A DNA stretch of 64,000 nucleotides from Niastella yeongjuensis (GCF_900110245.1 NZ_FOCZ01000008.1:124001-188000), one strand, 5' to 3'; positions 18,175-26,446 are shown, counted from the stretch's first letter. The notes: generated by a model from the sequence alone, not told the origin. Translations and numbers: made by a program.

Positions 18175-18945
18175 TTAATGTGCAGGCGACTGTTGAAACA
18201 TCTGTGTCATTAGATTATACAATTCGGGATGTTTTTGCTTAAACCTTTCAGGATCTTCGAAAAAGTATTCAGATGCGACAGCAAAAAACTCAGCTTTATT
18301 TTTTGAGCCATAAATATTAATATCTGATTTGCCGGCTTTGATTGCTACAATATTTTTTGCAATCAATTGTAGCCAGGGTATAGTGAATTGTCTATTCAGC
18401 AAGGCCTCCGGTATTCCATCAACAGCGCCATCTTCTTTATCAAGTAAATGAACAAATTCATGAATGCCGGTGTTTTCTTTTCCAGATACATTTGCAAAAC
18501 CGTTGCGTAATGCGAGTTTAGACAAAATCATAGTCCTTTGCATAGCCCCATCTCCAACCATTCCTAATACATGACGATCTGCACCTTTTGATAGAAAACT
18601 AATTTCATTAAAAGAATTAGGATAAAGAAGCACTTCACTCAAGTTATAATAACGCCATTCGGGAAACCCAAATATTGGAATTACTCCACTGGAGGCAACT
18701 AACAAGGTATCAAGGTCATCTACATTTGTATCAACCCCTGTAATACGGATATAGCCAAGGAACTCTTTTATTTTTTCTTCAAAACGAATTTTCCCTTTAT
18801 CATCAAGTGTGCGGTAAAAAGCAACGTGCTCAGACAAGATTTTTTTATAGTCGGCTGGCAGATCGGCCTTCTTAATCGGACCTTTATACAATGCCAAAAC
18901 AACTACAACCAAGGCAATTATTATTAATACGAAGATCGGTGTCAT
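18175..18945 (-). CDS. MtfA-like zinc metallopeptidase (M90)
   Basis: This 256-residue protein has an N-terminal membrane anchor (residues 1-20, IFVLIIIALVVVVLAL). The zinc site HEFVH is at about residues 162-166, followed by LLDKEDGAVDG; a third ligand Glu lies in NKAEFFAVASEYFF. This layout matches the MtfA/DUF980 family (peptidase family M90). In E. coli MtfA binds the repressor Mlc and has aminopeptidase activity; the added membrane anchor suggests that the role here is not the same. The gene is alone on its strand, and the GH43 and lysozyme neighbours give no further hint. Confidence 0.82.
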   Translation of the reverse strand: MTPIFVLIIIALVVVVLALYKGPIKKADLPADYKKILSEHVAFYRTLDDKGKIRFEEKIKEFLGYIRITGVDTNVDDLDTLLVASSGVIPIFGFPEWRYYNLSEVLLYPNSFNEISFLSKGADRHVLGMVGDGAMQRTMILSKLALRNGFANVSGKENTGIHEFVHLLDKEDGAVDGIPEALLNRQFTIPWLQLIAKNIVAIKAGKSDINIYGSKNKAEFFAVASEYFFEDPERFKQKHPELYNLMTQMFQQSPAH

Positions 18946-19261
18946 AATTCCATATATTCTTTAAGCTACAATAAATGTAGAACAATTACTGCTATCCCTG
19001 GCACCCAAACAAAATGATTAGAGGCCATATTCTTGTAAAAACATTAATTCTGCTTCATTTTTATAAGGCGGCGACAGGACAGGACAATTCTCCAAATAAA
19101 GGGGAACGCATAATTATACCTTTTAGATATATTTAATTGATTGGATAAAACGACAAAAAAGGAGAGTAGGGGTTCGATAGAACTCCCCTCGGCAATTTTC
19201 ACTCCAGTAATGTAATATGTTCGGAAGACTTTTCTAATAAAAATTATTTAGCTTACACGCC
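18946..19261 (+). other. Intergenic interval with a possible 40-codon ORF and a hairpin
   Basis: A short rightward frame at 19014-19136 (MIRGHILVKTLILLHFYKAA, then TGQDNSPNKGERIIIPFRYI) has a signal-peptide-like start but no recognisable family; I do not claim it as a gene. At 19169-19188 lies a hairpin GGGGTTC-GATA-GAACTCCCC resembling hairpins at 44223 and 44674. The rest probably holds the divergent promoters of the peptidase and the lysozyme. Confidence 0.3.
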
Positions 19262-20017
19262 ATGAAAAAAAATATTGATCTAGTAACCCGTCTTCGTGCA
19301 ACAATGCCTGTTTCACCTCCTACACTCACCGCAACACAACCCAACCACTTTGATGATCTTCGGAATGTTCCTGGCAGCCCGGCAAATTTTATCAGGGGAA
19401 TTGATATCTCGCATTATAATGCCATTACCGATTGGACTGCGATAAAAAAAGCTAATGTACAGTTCGTATATATAAAAATCTCTGAAGGCGTAGGTACCCC
19501 CGATGAAAAGGCAAAAGCGAATGCGCTTGCTGCCAAAGAAAATGGGCTTCAAATAGGGTATTATCATTTTGGAAGACCCGATAAAAAGAATGACAACACC
19601 ATTGAGCTTGATGCTACCGCCGAAGCCGCAGAAGTTAAAATCCTGCTCACAGATTTACCAGCTGCCGATCTACCTCTAATGCTCGATCTGGAAGATACCA
19701 CCAGTTTTGATTCGTCATTGGCACCCAATGAATACCTGACATGGGTTGAAACATTCCTGAGTTTTTTCTTTGATCCTGCTAATCCTTCCACAAATCCATT
19801 GATCTATAGCAGAAAAGAATACCTGGAAAGAAAATTACCACCCACTCATACACTGGGCACCCGGTATAAATTATGGCTGTCAAGGTATACAGACGATCAA
19901 AACAACGCAGTACCGGCCAAAGGTTGGAACCAATGGCACATCTGGCAATTTTCTGAGAAAGGTGTTTTGGGTACCAACGGCAACCTTGACCTGAACTTAA
20001 AAAGGGTGACTGATTGA
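19262..20017 (+). CDS. GH25-family lysozyme (muramidase)
   Basis: This 251-residue protein is a GH25 domain from about residue 45 to the end. Visible features are RGIDISHYNAITDW (N-terminal Asp), FVYIKISEGVG, GYYHFGRP, LPLMLDLED (the DxE catalytic pair), PLIYSRKEYLE and WHIWQFSEKGVLG. GH25 enzymes cleave the beta-1,4 bond between MurNAc and GlcNAc in peptidoglycan. The N-terminus MKKNIDLVTRLRATMPVSPP has no signal peptide, so export would need phage-type lysis, a contractile injection system or another route. The 3' end and following bases are duplicated at 22511-22597, which suggests past duplication of this locus. Confidence 0.88.
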   Translation: MKKNIDLVTRLRATMPVSPPTLTATQPNHFDDLRNVPGSPANFIRGIDISHYNAITDWTAIKKANVQFVYIKISEGVGTPDEKAKANALAAKENGLQIGYYHFGRPDKKNDNTIELDATAEAAEVKILLTDLPAADLPLMLDLEDTTSFDSSLAPNEYLTWVETFLSFFFDPANPSTNPLIYSRKEYLERKLPPTHTLGTRYKLWLSRYTDDQNNAVPAKGWNQWHIWQFSEKGVLGTNGNLDLNLKRVTD

Positions 20018-20077
20018 AAGCTGCTTAAAACACCTCGCCCAACGAAAGATAAATACGGGTAAAGCTTTTGCTTATTC
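19991..20077 (+). repeat. 87-bp direct repeat, left copy (lysozyme 3' end)
   Basis: It covers the last codons of the lysozyme gene (CTGAACTTAAAAAGGGT), its stop, and about 60 bases downstream including ACACCTCGCCCAACGAAAG. It matches 22511-22597 at an offset of exactly 2520 with four differences, three of them clustered just before the stop codon. Confidence 0.9.
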
Positions 20078-20104
20078 AAGGCTTTTCTAATTTTTCCTAT
20101 TAAT

Positions 20105-20134
20105 AAAAAATCCTCGCGCCAGGAGACGCGAGGA
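20105..20134 (-). terminator. Terminator of the chimeric T9SS gene
   Basis: An eight-base perfect stem TCCTCGCG / CGCGAGGA (20111-20118 and 20127-20134) is followed, in the leftward direction, by a run of T (AAAAAA on the plus strand at 20105-20110). It lies 23 bases past the stop at 20158. Confidence 0.85.
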
Positions 20135-20157
20135 TAAAATTAGAATTAAGATTACAA

Positions 20158-21447
20158 CTATTTTGCTCTTACCACCTTGGTAGTACCTAGCTGCTCTCCA
20201 TGCTCACTGTTCACTTTCAGAATAAATACCCCTTCCGGTACACGACTGATATTCAGATGTACCTGCTGCGGGTGTTTGCCGGTGGGTTGATACACCTGCT
20301 GTGCAGCCACACGACCGGTTTGTGCATCTACCAAGGCAATCACCAGTTTAGCGTTGCTGCCAGCGTTGATTGCTAACTGCAGGGTGTTACCGGTTACAGG
20401 ATTCGGATAAACAACCAATGATTTTACCGGTTGCACTATGGCTGTTTCTGCCGCAACGCTTCTTGCTGCCAACGACGCACTGGATACAATACCATAATTA
20501 AACTGCTCCCAACCCTGTGCCGCAGGCCTGTTACAGGTCATAGCCTGTGCTGCATTTTCAGAAGACATATAGTCGCCATTGCTGCCACGCAGTGAAACAG
20601 TACCATTGCTGTTCACAATCCAGTCAAAAGTTTCCCAGCCCTGGAAAGCAAAACGGTTACAGGTCATAGCCTGTGTACCGTTTTCTGAGGATACATACAA
20701 ACCGCCATTCTGCAGCGCAATTTTACCATTACCGGCATCTACCACCAGGAATTGGTTCCAGCCCGCTACAACAGTCGCGTTACAGAACATAGGATTCACA
20801 CCGCCTTTAGAGCTCACATACTGACCTGTGTTACCCTGCAACCAGATGGTTTTGCCAACAGGCGCTTGTGTGGAAGGAGCAGGATCAGTGAATAATTGTA
20901 ATACTATTTCCCTGCTTTCCAAAGGGCAAAATGCAAAGCTCCAATTGGTTACATCGCTCGAATATAAATTTACATATTTGATCAGGTTGGCCTGGTTAAT
21001 TTCAACAATATAAAAATACCTGTTTGACAGATCTTGATTTGAATAATTAACAGCTTCTAAAAATTCGATGGGGTTTTGAAAGCCAAATACAGTACAAAGC
21101 TCGTTATCTTTTACGTACTCAATTGAGTATCGCCATTCACATTTATTTGCCTGTACGCCAGGGGTTAAAAGTTGTGCGGCATGCTCATGGTCAAAATAAA
21201 TCAGATAACACGTATTGTTCAGGGAGAGACTATTTAAGATAAGATAATATAAAAGCGAGTTTTCGCGGGACGCCAACGATAATACCCCATTCTTTTTTAA
21301 AAAGGTACCGAAATCCTCTAGTAACGGTTCTTCCATTTCAAAACTATCATCAAATACAGACTTATTTAAAAATCTTGTATGCGTGGCAGGTAAGTGGTAT
21401 TCGAACCTGTCTGCAAATTCTTTTTCAATGAATTTTACTTCATTCAT
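20158..21447 (-). CDS. Chimeric protein: unknown N-terminus, fascin-like repeats, T9SS type A sorting domain
   Basis: Of 429 residues, the first about 190 ([20 protein letters not shown] and onward) have no signal peptide and no family I recognise; they look like a cytoplasmic protein. From about 200 come three beta-trefoil/fascin-like units ([11 protein letters not shown]..., [36 protein letters not shown]), which occur as carbohydrate-binding tails of Bacteroidota glycosidases. From about 340 a type A C-terminal sorting domain follows ([28 protein letters not shown]). T9SS cargo needs an N-terminal Sec signal, which is absent. The N-terminal DNA is also visibly more AT-rich than the rest. 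A gene fusion that replaced the original front end is the likeliest explanation. Confidence 0.7.
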   Translation of the reverse strand: MNEVKFIEKEFADRFEYHLPATHTRFLNKSVFDDSFEMEEPLLEDFGTFLKKNGVLSLASRENSLLYYLILNSLSLNNTCYLIYFDHEHAAQLLTPGVQANKCEWRYSIEYVKDNELCTVFGFQNPIEFLEAVNYSNQDLSNRYFYIVEINQANLIKYVNLYSSDVTNWSFAFCPLESREIVLQLFTDPAPSTQAPVGKTIWLQGNTGQYVSSKGGVNPMFCNATVVAGWNQFLVVDAGNGKIALQNGGLYVSSENGTQAMTCNRFAFQGWETFDWIVNSNGTVSLRGSNGDYMSSENAAQAMTCNRPAAQGWEQFNYGIVSSASLAARSVAAETAIVQPVKSLVVYPNPVTGNTLQLAINAGSNAKLVIALVDAQTGRVAAQQVYQPTGKHPQQVHLNISRVPEGVFILKVNSEHGEQLGTTKVVRAK

Positions 21448-21625
21448 AGGGTGCGGGTTACAGTGGCAATAAATATAAGAACGAGATTGTTAAGAAAACC
21501 TCAAATCAGCCGACCCATTGAACACATTTTTACAATTTGTCGTCATAATTTAGTAGTGTGGGTTAGGTATTCAAATTGAGCTATTTTTCATATAATTACA
21601 AACGAACGTTAATGTTCCTTTGAAA

Positions 21626-21805
21626 ATGAACGAGATATATAAAAATAAATTAATAATCCTGCGGCAACGAATTCCCATTGGGCTTTGTGATGGCTTAGTT
21701 TTGATTGAGAGTGTAAGTGGGGATCTGGAAAAAGCAGAAAAGCAGTTTAAAGCCGATATGGTTACACTTTCAATTGATTCAATAAACGACAATACGAATG
21801 GTTAA
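21626..21805 (+). CDS. Small protein with an EF-Ts/UBA-like helical motif
   Basis: The ATG at 21626 gives 59 residues (MNEIYKNKLIILRQRIP...). The segment LRQRIPIGLCDGLVLIES followed by SGDLEKAEKQFK resembles the N-terminal UBA-like domain of elongation factor Ts (LRxxTGxGxMDCKKAL, then GDxEKA), a three-helix binding module. The resemblance is recognised by eye only. The stop overlaps the next start by eight bases (21798-21805), so translation of the two is probably coupled. Role unknown; it may bind the membrane protein encoded next. Confidence 0.6.
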   Translation: MNEIYKNKLIILRQRIPIGLCDGLVLIESVSGDLEKAEKQFKADMVTLSIDSINDNTNG

Positions 21806-22466
21806 ATATCGGGAATTTATAATACTGATTGTTTGCAGTTATTTCATCTCTAAAGTTCTATATAATTCTTATCAGCGGGATAATATTTTTGCCCTGATTC
21901 TTTATTGCATTTTGGGTGCAATTTGGCTTTATTGTTTTGGAAAGATAATTAAAGAAGGTGTTATTAACTATAGAACAAAACGCAAGTTTCTTAGCTTTTG
22001 GAAAACTTTCATTAGTTTATTTTCTTTAGTTCCGGCGATCATTATTTTTAATTATTTTGAATCCAGGCTGAATGTGCCTTCACTTTTGCAAGCCGATAGG
22101 CACGGCGTTTATGCTGATTTTAAAACTAATGGAACTTATTTTATCAGGAGTGGTTCCTGGGGTTCAAAGAAACACTTCTATGGGAAATACCATTTATACG
22201 ATAGTATTATAGAGCTTGATAGATCCGGCCTTGATGATGTGCTGATATCAAATAGGTTCCTTCTTAAACATTCAAATCCTGAAGAAGAAAAGAAAAAGCC
22301 AGACAATGACAGATTAAGTACGCCGGAATATTTAATTCAGATTAATAAGAGTGGAGCTGAGATCAAAGCTAGATATATGGGACGTGACACAACAGGTGTC
22401 GAGCTATATATACCTTACAGGTTTGAAATAACAATGGATAATAAAGTAAAAAAATCGGCCAAATAA
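21798..22466 (+). CDS. Membrane protein of unknown function
   Basis: This 222-residue protein has three hydrophobic segments, at about 8-22 (FIILIVCSYFISKVLY), 32-50 (LILYCILGAIWLYCFG) and 66-86 (WKTFISLFSLVPAIIIFNYF). The remaining 135 residues are polar and probably outside the cytoplasm: VYADFKTNGTYFIRSGSWGS, KHFYGKYHLYDSIIELD, YRFEITMDN. The tail reads like a small beta domain that recurs in Bacteroidota membrane proteins of unknown function, but I cannot name a family. It overlaps the small UBA-like gene by eight bases. The pair lies inside the segment bounded by the duplicated lysozyme 3' end. Confidence 0.6.
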   Translation: MVKYREFIILIVCSYFISKVLYNSYQRDNIFALILYCILGAIWLYCFGKIIKEGVINYRTKRKFLSFWKTFISLFSLVPAIIIFNYFESRLNVPSLLQADRHGVYADFKTNGTYFIRSGSWGSKKHFYGKYHLYDSIIELDRSGLDDVLISNRFLLKHSNPEEEKKKPDNDRLSTPEYLIQINKSGAEIKARYMGRDTTGVELYIPYRFEITMDNKVKKSAK

Positions 22467-22510
22467 AGCATAATTAATATTTTGCGCCCATCTTTAAATG
22501 CCTTGCCAAC

Positions 22511-22597
22511 CTGAACTTAAAAAGGGTCATAGATTGAAAGCTGCTTAAAACACCTCGCCCAACGAAAGATAAATACGGGTAAAGTTTTTGCTTATTC
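22511..22597 (+). repeat. 87-bp direct repeat, right copy (lysozyme 3' remnant)
   Basis: It matches 19991-20077 with four differences. In the lysozyme reading frame it still encodes LNLKRVID and a stop codon at the same place, so it looks like the last codons of a second, otherwise deleted, lysozyme gene. It ends 15 bases before the operator of the SDR gene. Confidence 0.85.
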
Positions 22598-22612
22598 CAA
22601 CAAAATGATAAT

Positions 22613-22677
22613 CCGTAAAACTGGTAAGTGATCCGTAGAATCGGGTAAGTCCAATTTACGCATTGACCGCACCTTTG
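22613..22677 (+). promoter_or_regulatory. Promoter and tandem AraC-type operator of the SDR-AraC operon
   Basis: Half-sites CCGTAAAACTGGTAAG (22613-22628) and CCGTAGAATCGGGTAAG (22633-22649) are spaced 20-21 bp. The -7 box CACCTTTG (22670-22677) starts 37 bp after the second CCG, exactly as at the aldo/keto reductase, and the core ATTGACCGCACCTTTG (22662-22677) is identical at both promoters. The ATG follows 21 bases later. Confidence 0.7.
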
Positions 22678-22698
22678 TATCAATAAAAGGTATATCAA

Positions 22699-23514
22699 AT
22701 GAGCAAAACAGTAATTATCACAGGGGCCTCATCAGGCTTCGGCAGGGAAACGGCTAAAATATTTCAAAAAGAAGGATGGAACGTTGTTGCAACGATGCGT
22801 TCACCTGGAAAAGAGCAGGAACTGACAGAACTGGAAAATGTACTGGTTACGCGTTTGGATGTGCAGGATTCTGATTCTATCCAGCATGCTGTAGAAGCGG
22901 CGATTGGCCACTTCGGCAGTATCGACGTATTGGTGAATAATGCAGGCTTCGGTCTGATGGGTGTCTTCGAGTCTGCCAAACCTGAACAGATCCGCAAGCA
23001 ATACGAAGTGAATGTATTCGGTTTGATGAATGTTACCAGTGCGGTATTACCTATAATGCGTAAGCAGGGGCATGGTACAATCATCAACATTTCATCTTTC
23101 GGAGGCCAGGTAGGTTTACCTTTCGGCAGTTTATACAATAGCAGCAAGTTTGCAGTGGAAGGCTTTTCGGAATCGTTATCTCATGAGGTTTCCTCATTTG
23201 GGATATTTGTAAAGGTCATTGAACCTGGCGGTGTTAACACCAATTTCAGAAATGGGATAGAAATGATCCAAAACGGAGTACCGGAATATAACCCGATCAT
23301 GGGCGGCTTCTTCGGGCGTTATCAGTCAACGACCGCACATTTACCCAAAGCCACACCTGGGGATGTTGCGCAAACAATTTACGATGCTGCAACCGACAAC
23401 AAAGCACAATTGCGCTACGTTATCGGTAAGGATGCCCAGTTTTACATTGATACCAAATATGAAAATAGCGATTCTGAATTTGTAAAAATAATGCGTGACC
23501 GGTTCGTAAATTAG
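22699..23514 (+). CDS. Short-chain dehydrogenase/reductase (SDR)
   Basis: This 271-residue classical SDR has the cofactor motif TGASSGFG near the N-terminus, RLDVQD, NNAGFG, the catalytic Ser in NISSFGG and the YNSSK active site, followed by EPGGVNTNF. It is similar to the DltE/YusZ-like reductases often annotated as oxidoreductases of unknown substrate. It is cytoplasmic and probably uses NADP(H) (Arg in ATMRSPG after the second strand). It is the first gene of an operon with an AraC regulator 33 bases downstream. Its promoter has the operator shared with the aldo/keto reductase and the molybdenum hydroxylase. Confidence 0.92.
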   Translation: MSKTVIITGASSGFGRETAKIFQKEGWNVVATMRSPGKEQELTELENVLVTRLDVQDSDSIQHAVEAAIGHFGSIDVLVNNAGFGLMGVFESAKPEQIRKQYEVNVFGLMNVTSAVLPIMRKQGHGTIINISSFGGQVGLPFGSLYNSSKFAVEGFSESLSHEVSSFGIFVKVIEPGGVNTNFRNGIEMIQNGVPEYNPIMGGFFGRYQSTTAHLPKATPGDVAQTIYDAATDNKAQLRYVIGKDAQFYIDTKYENSDSEFVKIMRDRFVN

Positions 23515-23547
23515 TAAATGGTTATCGACTTGCGGACAAATTGAGTT

Positions 23548-24453
23548 ATGACACAGAAAAAGTATGTTGATATTGAAACCATCGGCGAAATACACGAATT
23601 ATGGGATTGCGGTAAACCGCGGCACCCATTGGTGGCGGTGATCGACCTCACCAAGTATCATTTTCGTGGGGACAGGAATGGACTTTCCTACCGGCTCAAC
23701 TTTTATACAATTTTCTGCAAAAAATTCAATGGTGTACTACGTTATGGTCGGTCATATTATGACTTTAGCGAGGGTTCGCTCATGTTTACTGCACCCGGCC
23801 AGGCCACCACGCCTACGCCAGCACCATCACTGGAAGAAGGCTGGGCGCTGTTTTTTCATCCTGACCTGATCCATCATTCTACCTTAGGTCAAACGATAGG
23901 TCAGTATTCCTATTTTAATTACGAATCGAACGAAGCGCTGCATGTTTCAGAAGAGGAAAAACTCGCCTTGTATGATTGTGTCAGAAAGATCGAACAGGAA
24001 TGTGGTCAAAACGTAGACAAGCACACAAAAACCCTCATTCAAAACAATATAGAATTGCTGCTGAATTATTGCAGCCGGTTTTACGATCGTCAGTTTTATA
24101 CCCGTGCCAAAGTCAACACCGATGTTGTGCAGGCTTTTGAAAAATTGCTGAAGGATCATTTCGCCCAGGATACGTTGATCAACAGCGGCCTTCCCGGAGT
24201 GAAAAAGTTTGCTGAACAGTTGAACCTGTCACCCAATTATCTTTCCGATCTGCTGCAAAAATTTACCGGTAAGACAACGCAGGAACACATCCATTTGCAT
24301 CTGATCAACAAGGCGAAAGCATTACTTTGGAGTACGGATAAACCGGTGAGTGAGATCGCTTATATGCTTGGCTTTGAAAATCCGCCGCATTTTACCCGGT
24401 TGTTCAGGCAAAAGACAGGCTACTCGCCGAGCGATTACCGCAACCTTAATTAA
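23548..24453 (+). CDS. AraC-family transcriptional regulator (paralogue 2)
   Basis: This 301-residue regulator is collinear with the AraC protein at 13491. It has an N-terminal sensor domain (HPLVAVIDLTKYHFRG, EGWALFFHPDLIHHST) and a C-terminal double HTH (LNLSPNYLSDLLQKFTGKTT, then KPVSEIAYMLGFENPPHFTR, ending GYSPSDYRN). It follows the SDR gene by 33 bases and probably shares its promoter, so it likely autoregulates through the tandem sites at 22613-22649. Together with paralogue 1 it is a candidate controller of all three operator-bearing promoters in this window. A palindromic terminator follows at 24495. Confidence 0.92.
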   Translation: MTQKKYVDIETIGEIHELWDCGKPRHPLVAVIDLTKYHFRGDRNGLSYRLNFYTIFCKKFNGVLRYGRSYYDFSEGSLMFTAPGQATTPTPAPSLEEGWALFFHPDLIHHSTLGQTIGQYSYFNYESNEALHVSEEEKLALYDCVRKIEQECGQNVDKHTKTLIQNNIELLLNYCSRFYDRQFYTRAKVNTDVVQAFEKLLKDHFAQDTLINSGLPGVKKFAEQLNLSPNYLSDLLQKFTGKTTQEHIHLHLINKAKALLWSTDKPVSEIAYMLGFENPPHFTRLFRQKTGYSPSDYRNLN

Positions 24454-24494
24454 GGGTTACAATTCCATTTTTCAAATTAGAATTCACCGCCGCT

Positions 24495-24530
24495 AAAGCG
24501 AATGGTCAGATCTGATCATTCGCTTTTTTT
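24495..24530 (+). terminator. Palindromic terminator, copy 3
   Basis: A 32-base palindrome (arms AAAGCGAATGGTCAGA and TCTGATCATTCGCTTT) is perfect except for one G-T pair and is followed by further T. It lies 41 bases beyond the stop of AraC paralogue 2. Copies 1 and 2 are at 14412 and 18088. Confidence 0.8.
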
Positions 24531-24715
24531 GTCTAATCAATATCTTATTAGTTGTGTACTTAGTATATCTAGTTGAATTGTAGCATATTACAATTTTGAT
24601 CGTACTTTGTTTCCACTTTGTTCCTGCTTTTTTAATGGTTTATCTTGCTCCTGCCTGTGGCTCCAAATATTTTTGACCGGAACGATTGTATTCAGTTAAC
24701 CTCAACTATTGCTAT

Positions 24716-26326
24716 ATGAAAAAATGTAAGCCGTCCGGTCTTAAGGAGCTGTCTTTCCTGCTTGGAATTATGTTCCTGCAAATCGGCTTTTTCAGTTCCT
24801 GCTGCAAAGAACTACCTGTAAATAACCCCCATGATCCACATCATCCTGCCGACCCCGTGGTTACCACTACCCGGTATTATATCGACAACGACGGGTCCGA
24901 CTCGGCCAATGGCCTAACGCCGGCAACTGCCTGGAAGTCGCTCGCTAAAGTAAATTCGGTAACCTTTCAGCCTGGCGATTCTATATTGTTCAAAAGAGGG
25001 AATTCCTGGACGGGCACCCTGGTGATCAAAAGTTCGGGTTCCGCTTCGGCAAGAATTACGTTTGGAACCTATGGATCGGGTGATAAACCCAAAATTGTCG
25101 GTGACAACAGCACCCTTTCAGCGGTATTGATCCAGGATACCAGGTACCTGACATTTGAAAACTTTGATGTAAGCAATCCGCGCGCGGTGCGTCCACCCGA
25201 CAGATCTTTATGCGGAATTTATGTTGCCCTGGCCACCACCGGCGTTTATCCCGGCATAGCTATAAAAAATAACGATGTGCACGATGTAGAAGGCACGCCC
25301 ATCACCAACCGGCATTTGCAGGCTGGCATTTTTGTGCGTTCTAATTCGGCGCAAGCTTATTTCGATAGTCTGCTGATCGAAGGAAACAAACTGGAACGTT
25401 GTTCGTCACGGGGCATTATGATGGGCGACGGCAGCAATAAGGATACCACCTACTATAATAATAATGTGATCATCCGAAGCAATACGATCAACAGAACAGC
25501 TTTGGAAGGCATCATTGTTTATACTTCAAAGAATGTGCTCATAGAGTACAACAAGGTTTTAAACGCAGGTGCTTACACGCTTGGCGTGAATATGAATATT
25601 GTGCTGGCGGGTTTATGGGGCAGAGGAAAGAACATGATCATTCAATACAATGAGGTTGCCTATACGAAACTCACCAACCCGAGTCCTTATTCCTCTATGG
25701 ATTCCGAAGCTTTCGATATCGATCTCGGCAGCCCCGGCTATACGATTATTCAATACAATTATTCTCACGATAATGAAGGCGGGTTCTTTCTGCACATGGG
25801 CGATCCTGGCCCTGATTTTACTTATGGAATTGTACGTTACAACATCAGTCAAAACGATGGACATGCTTTTGGTAACAGAACGTTTGAATTGCATAGCCAC
25901 CCCAATGGAAAAATAGTTCCCATTTCTATTTATAACAACACCTTCTATGACGATACAAAGATCGGCGTGCTGGATAGAGACGGGGGAACGGGTGTTCATC
26001 CCGGCATCGAATTCCACAATAATCTTTTCTATGCAACCAGCTTCCAGTTCGATGATCAGGCCAATATCGTATATGACCACAACGCCTATTACCAGGGACA
26101 AAAAGCAGCCAGTGATAACAATGCGCTGGTAACAAATCCCTTGCTGGCAGGACCAGGTACTGGCGGGGATGGCATCAATACCGTGGATGGATATAAAGTA
26201 CCGGCCACTTCTCCGGCTATCCACGCAGGGCTTTTGATAAATAATAACGGTGGAAAGGATTTCTTCGGAAACCTGGTTTCCAACGCACAAAACCCAACGA
26301 TGGGCGCCTATGAATGGGGGAATTAA
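24716..26326 (+). CDS. Parallel beta-helix repeat lipoprotein, first gene of the PUL
   Basis: The start at 24716 (MKKCKPSGLKELSFLLGIMF) gives a lipoprotein signal ending IGFFSSCC; the frame upstream only adds ten residues. The mature part begins with TRYYIDNDGSDSANGLTPATAW, the usual opening of Bacteroidota right-handed beta-helix proteins. It continues with helix rungs such as NVIIRSNTINRTALEGIIVY and NVLIEYNKVLNAG. It could be a polysaccharide lyase, a glycosidase of a beta-helix family or a binding protein; no catalytic set can be assigned by eye. Facing the SusC gene 120 bases downstream, it is probably part of the same glycan locus. Confidence 0.75.
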   Translation: MKKCKPSGLKELSFLLGIMFLQIGFFSSCCKELPVNNPHDPHHPADPVVTTTRYYIDNDGSDSANGLTPATAWKSLAKVNSVTFQPGDSILFKRGNSWTGTLVIKSSGSASARITFGTYGSGDKPKIVGDNSTLSAVLIQDTRYLTFENFDVSNPRAVRPPDRSLCGIYVALATTGVYPGIAIKNNDVHDVEGTPITNRHLQAGIFVRSNSAQAYFDSLLIEGNKLERCSSRGIMMGDGSNKDTTYYNNNVIIRSNTINRTALEGIIVYTSKNVLIEYNKVLNAGAYTLGVNMNIVLAGLWGRGKNMIIQYNEVAYTKLTNPSPYSSMDSEAFDIDLGSPGYTIIQYNYSHDNEGGFFLHMGDPGPDFTYGIVRYNISQNDGHAFGNRTFELHSHPNGKIVPISIYNNTFYDDTKIGVLDRDGGTGVHPGIEFHNNLFYATSFQFDDQANIVYDHNAYYQGQKAASDNNALVTNPLLAGPGTGGDGINTVDGYKVPATSPAIHAGLLINNNGGKDFFGNLVSNAQNPTMGAYEWGN

Positions 26327-26446
26327 ATCTTGTGGGCAGTTTGTTCACGAATTGTTCCTGTTATTATCGGATTTTAATTAGTGTCATTGGTACAGTACCA
26401 ATACATTTACGTCGATATTTTAAAACCAAAATTTATTGCAAGTCAT

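Noticed and set aside
22474-22698. Leftward frame sharing LSFVGRGVLSSFQS with another at 19897-20079
   Set aside because: The shared residues come from the antisense of the 87-bp direct repeat, not from a gene family.
25613-26290. Leftward 225-codon frame inside the beta-helix gene
   Set aside because: Shadow of the repetitive beta-helix coding sequence; no signal or domain.
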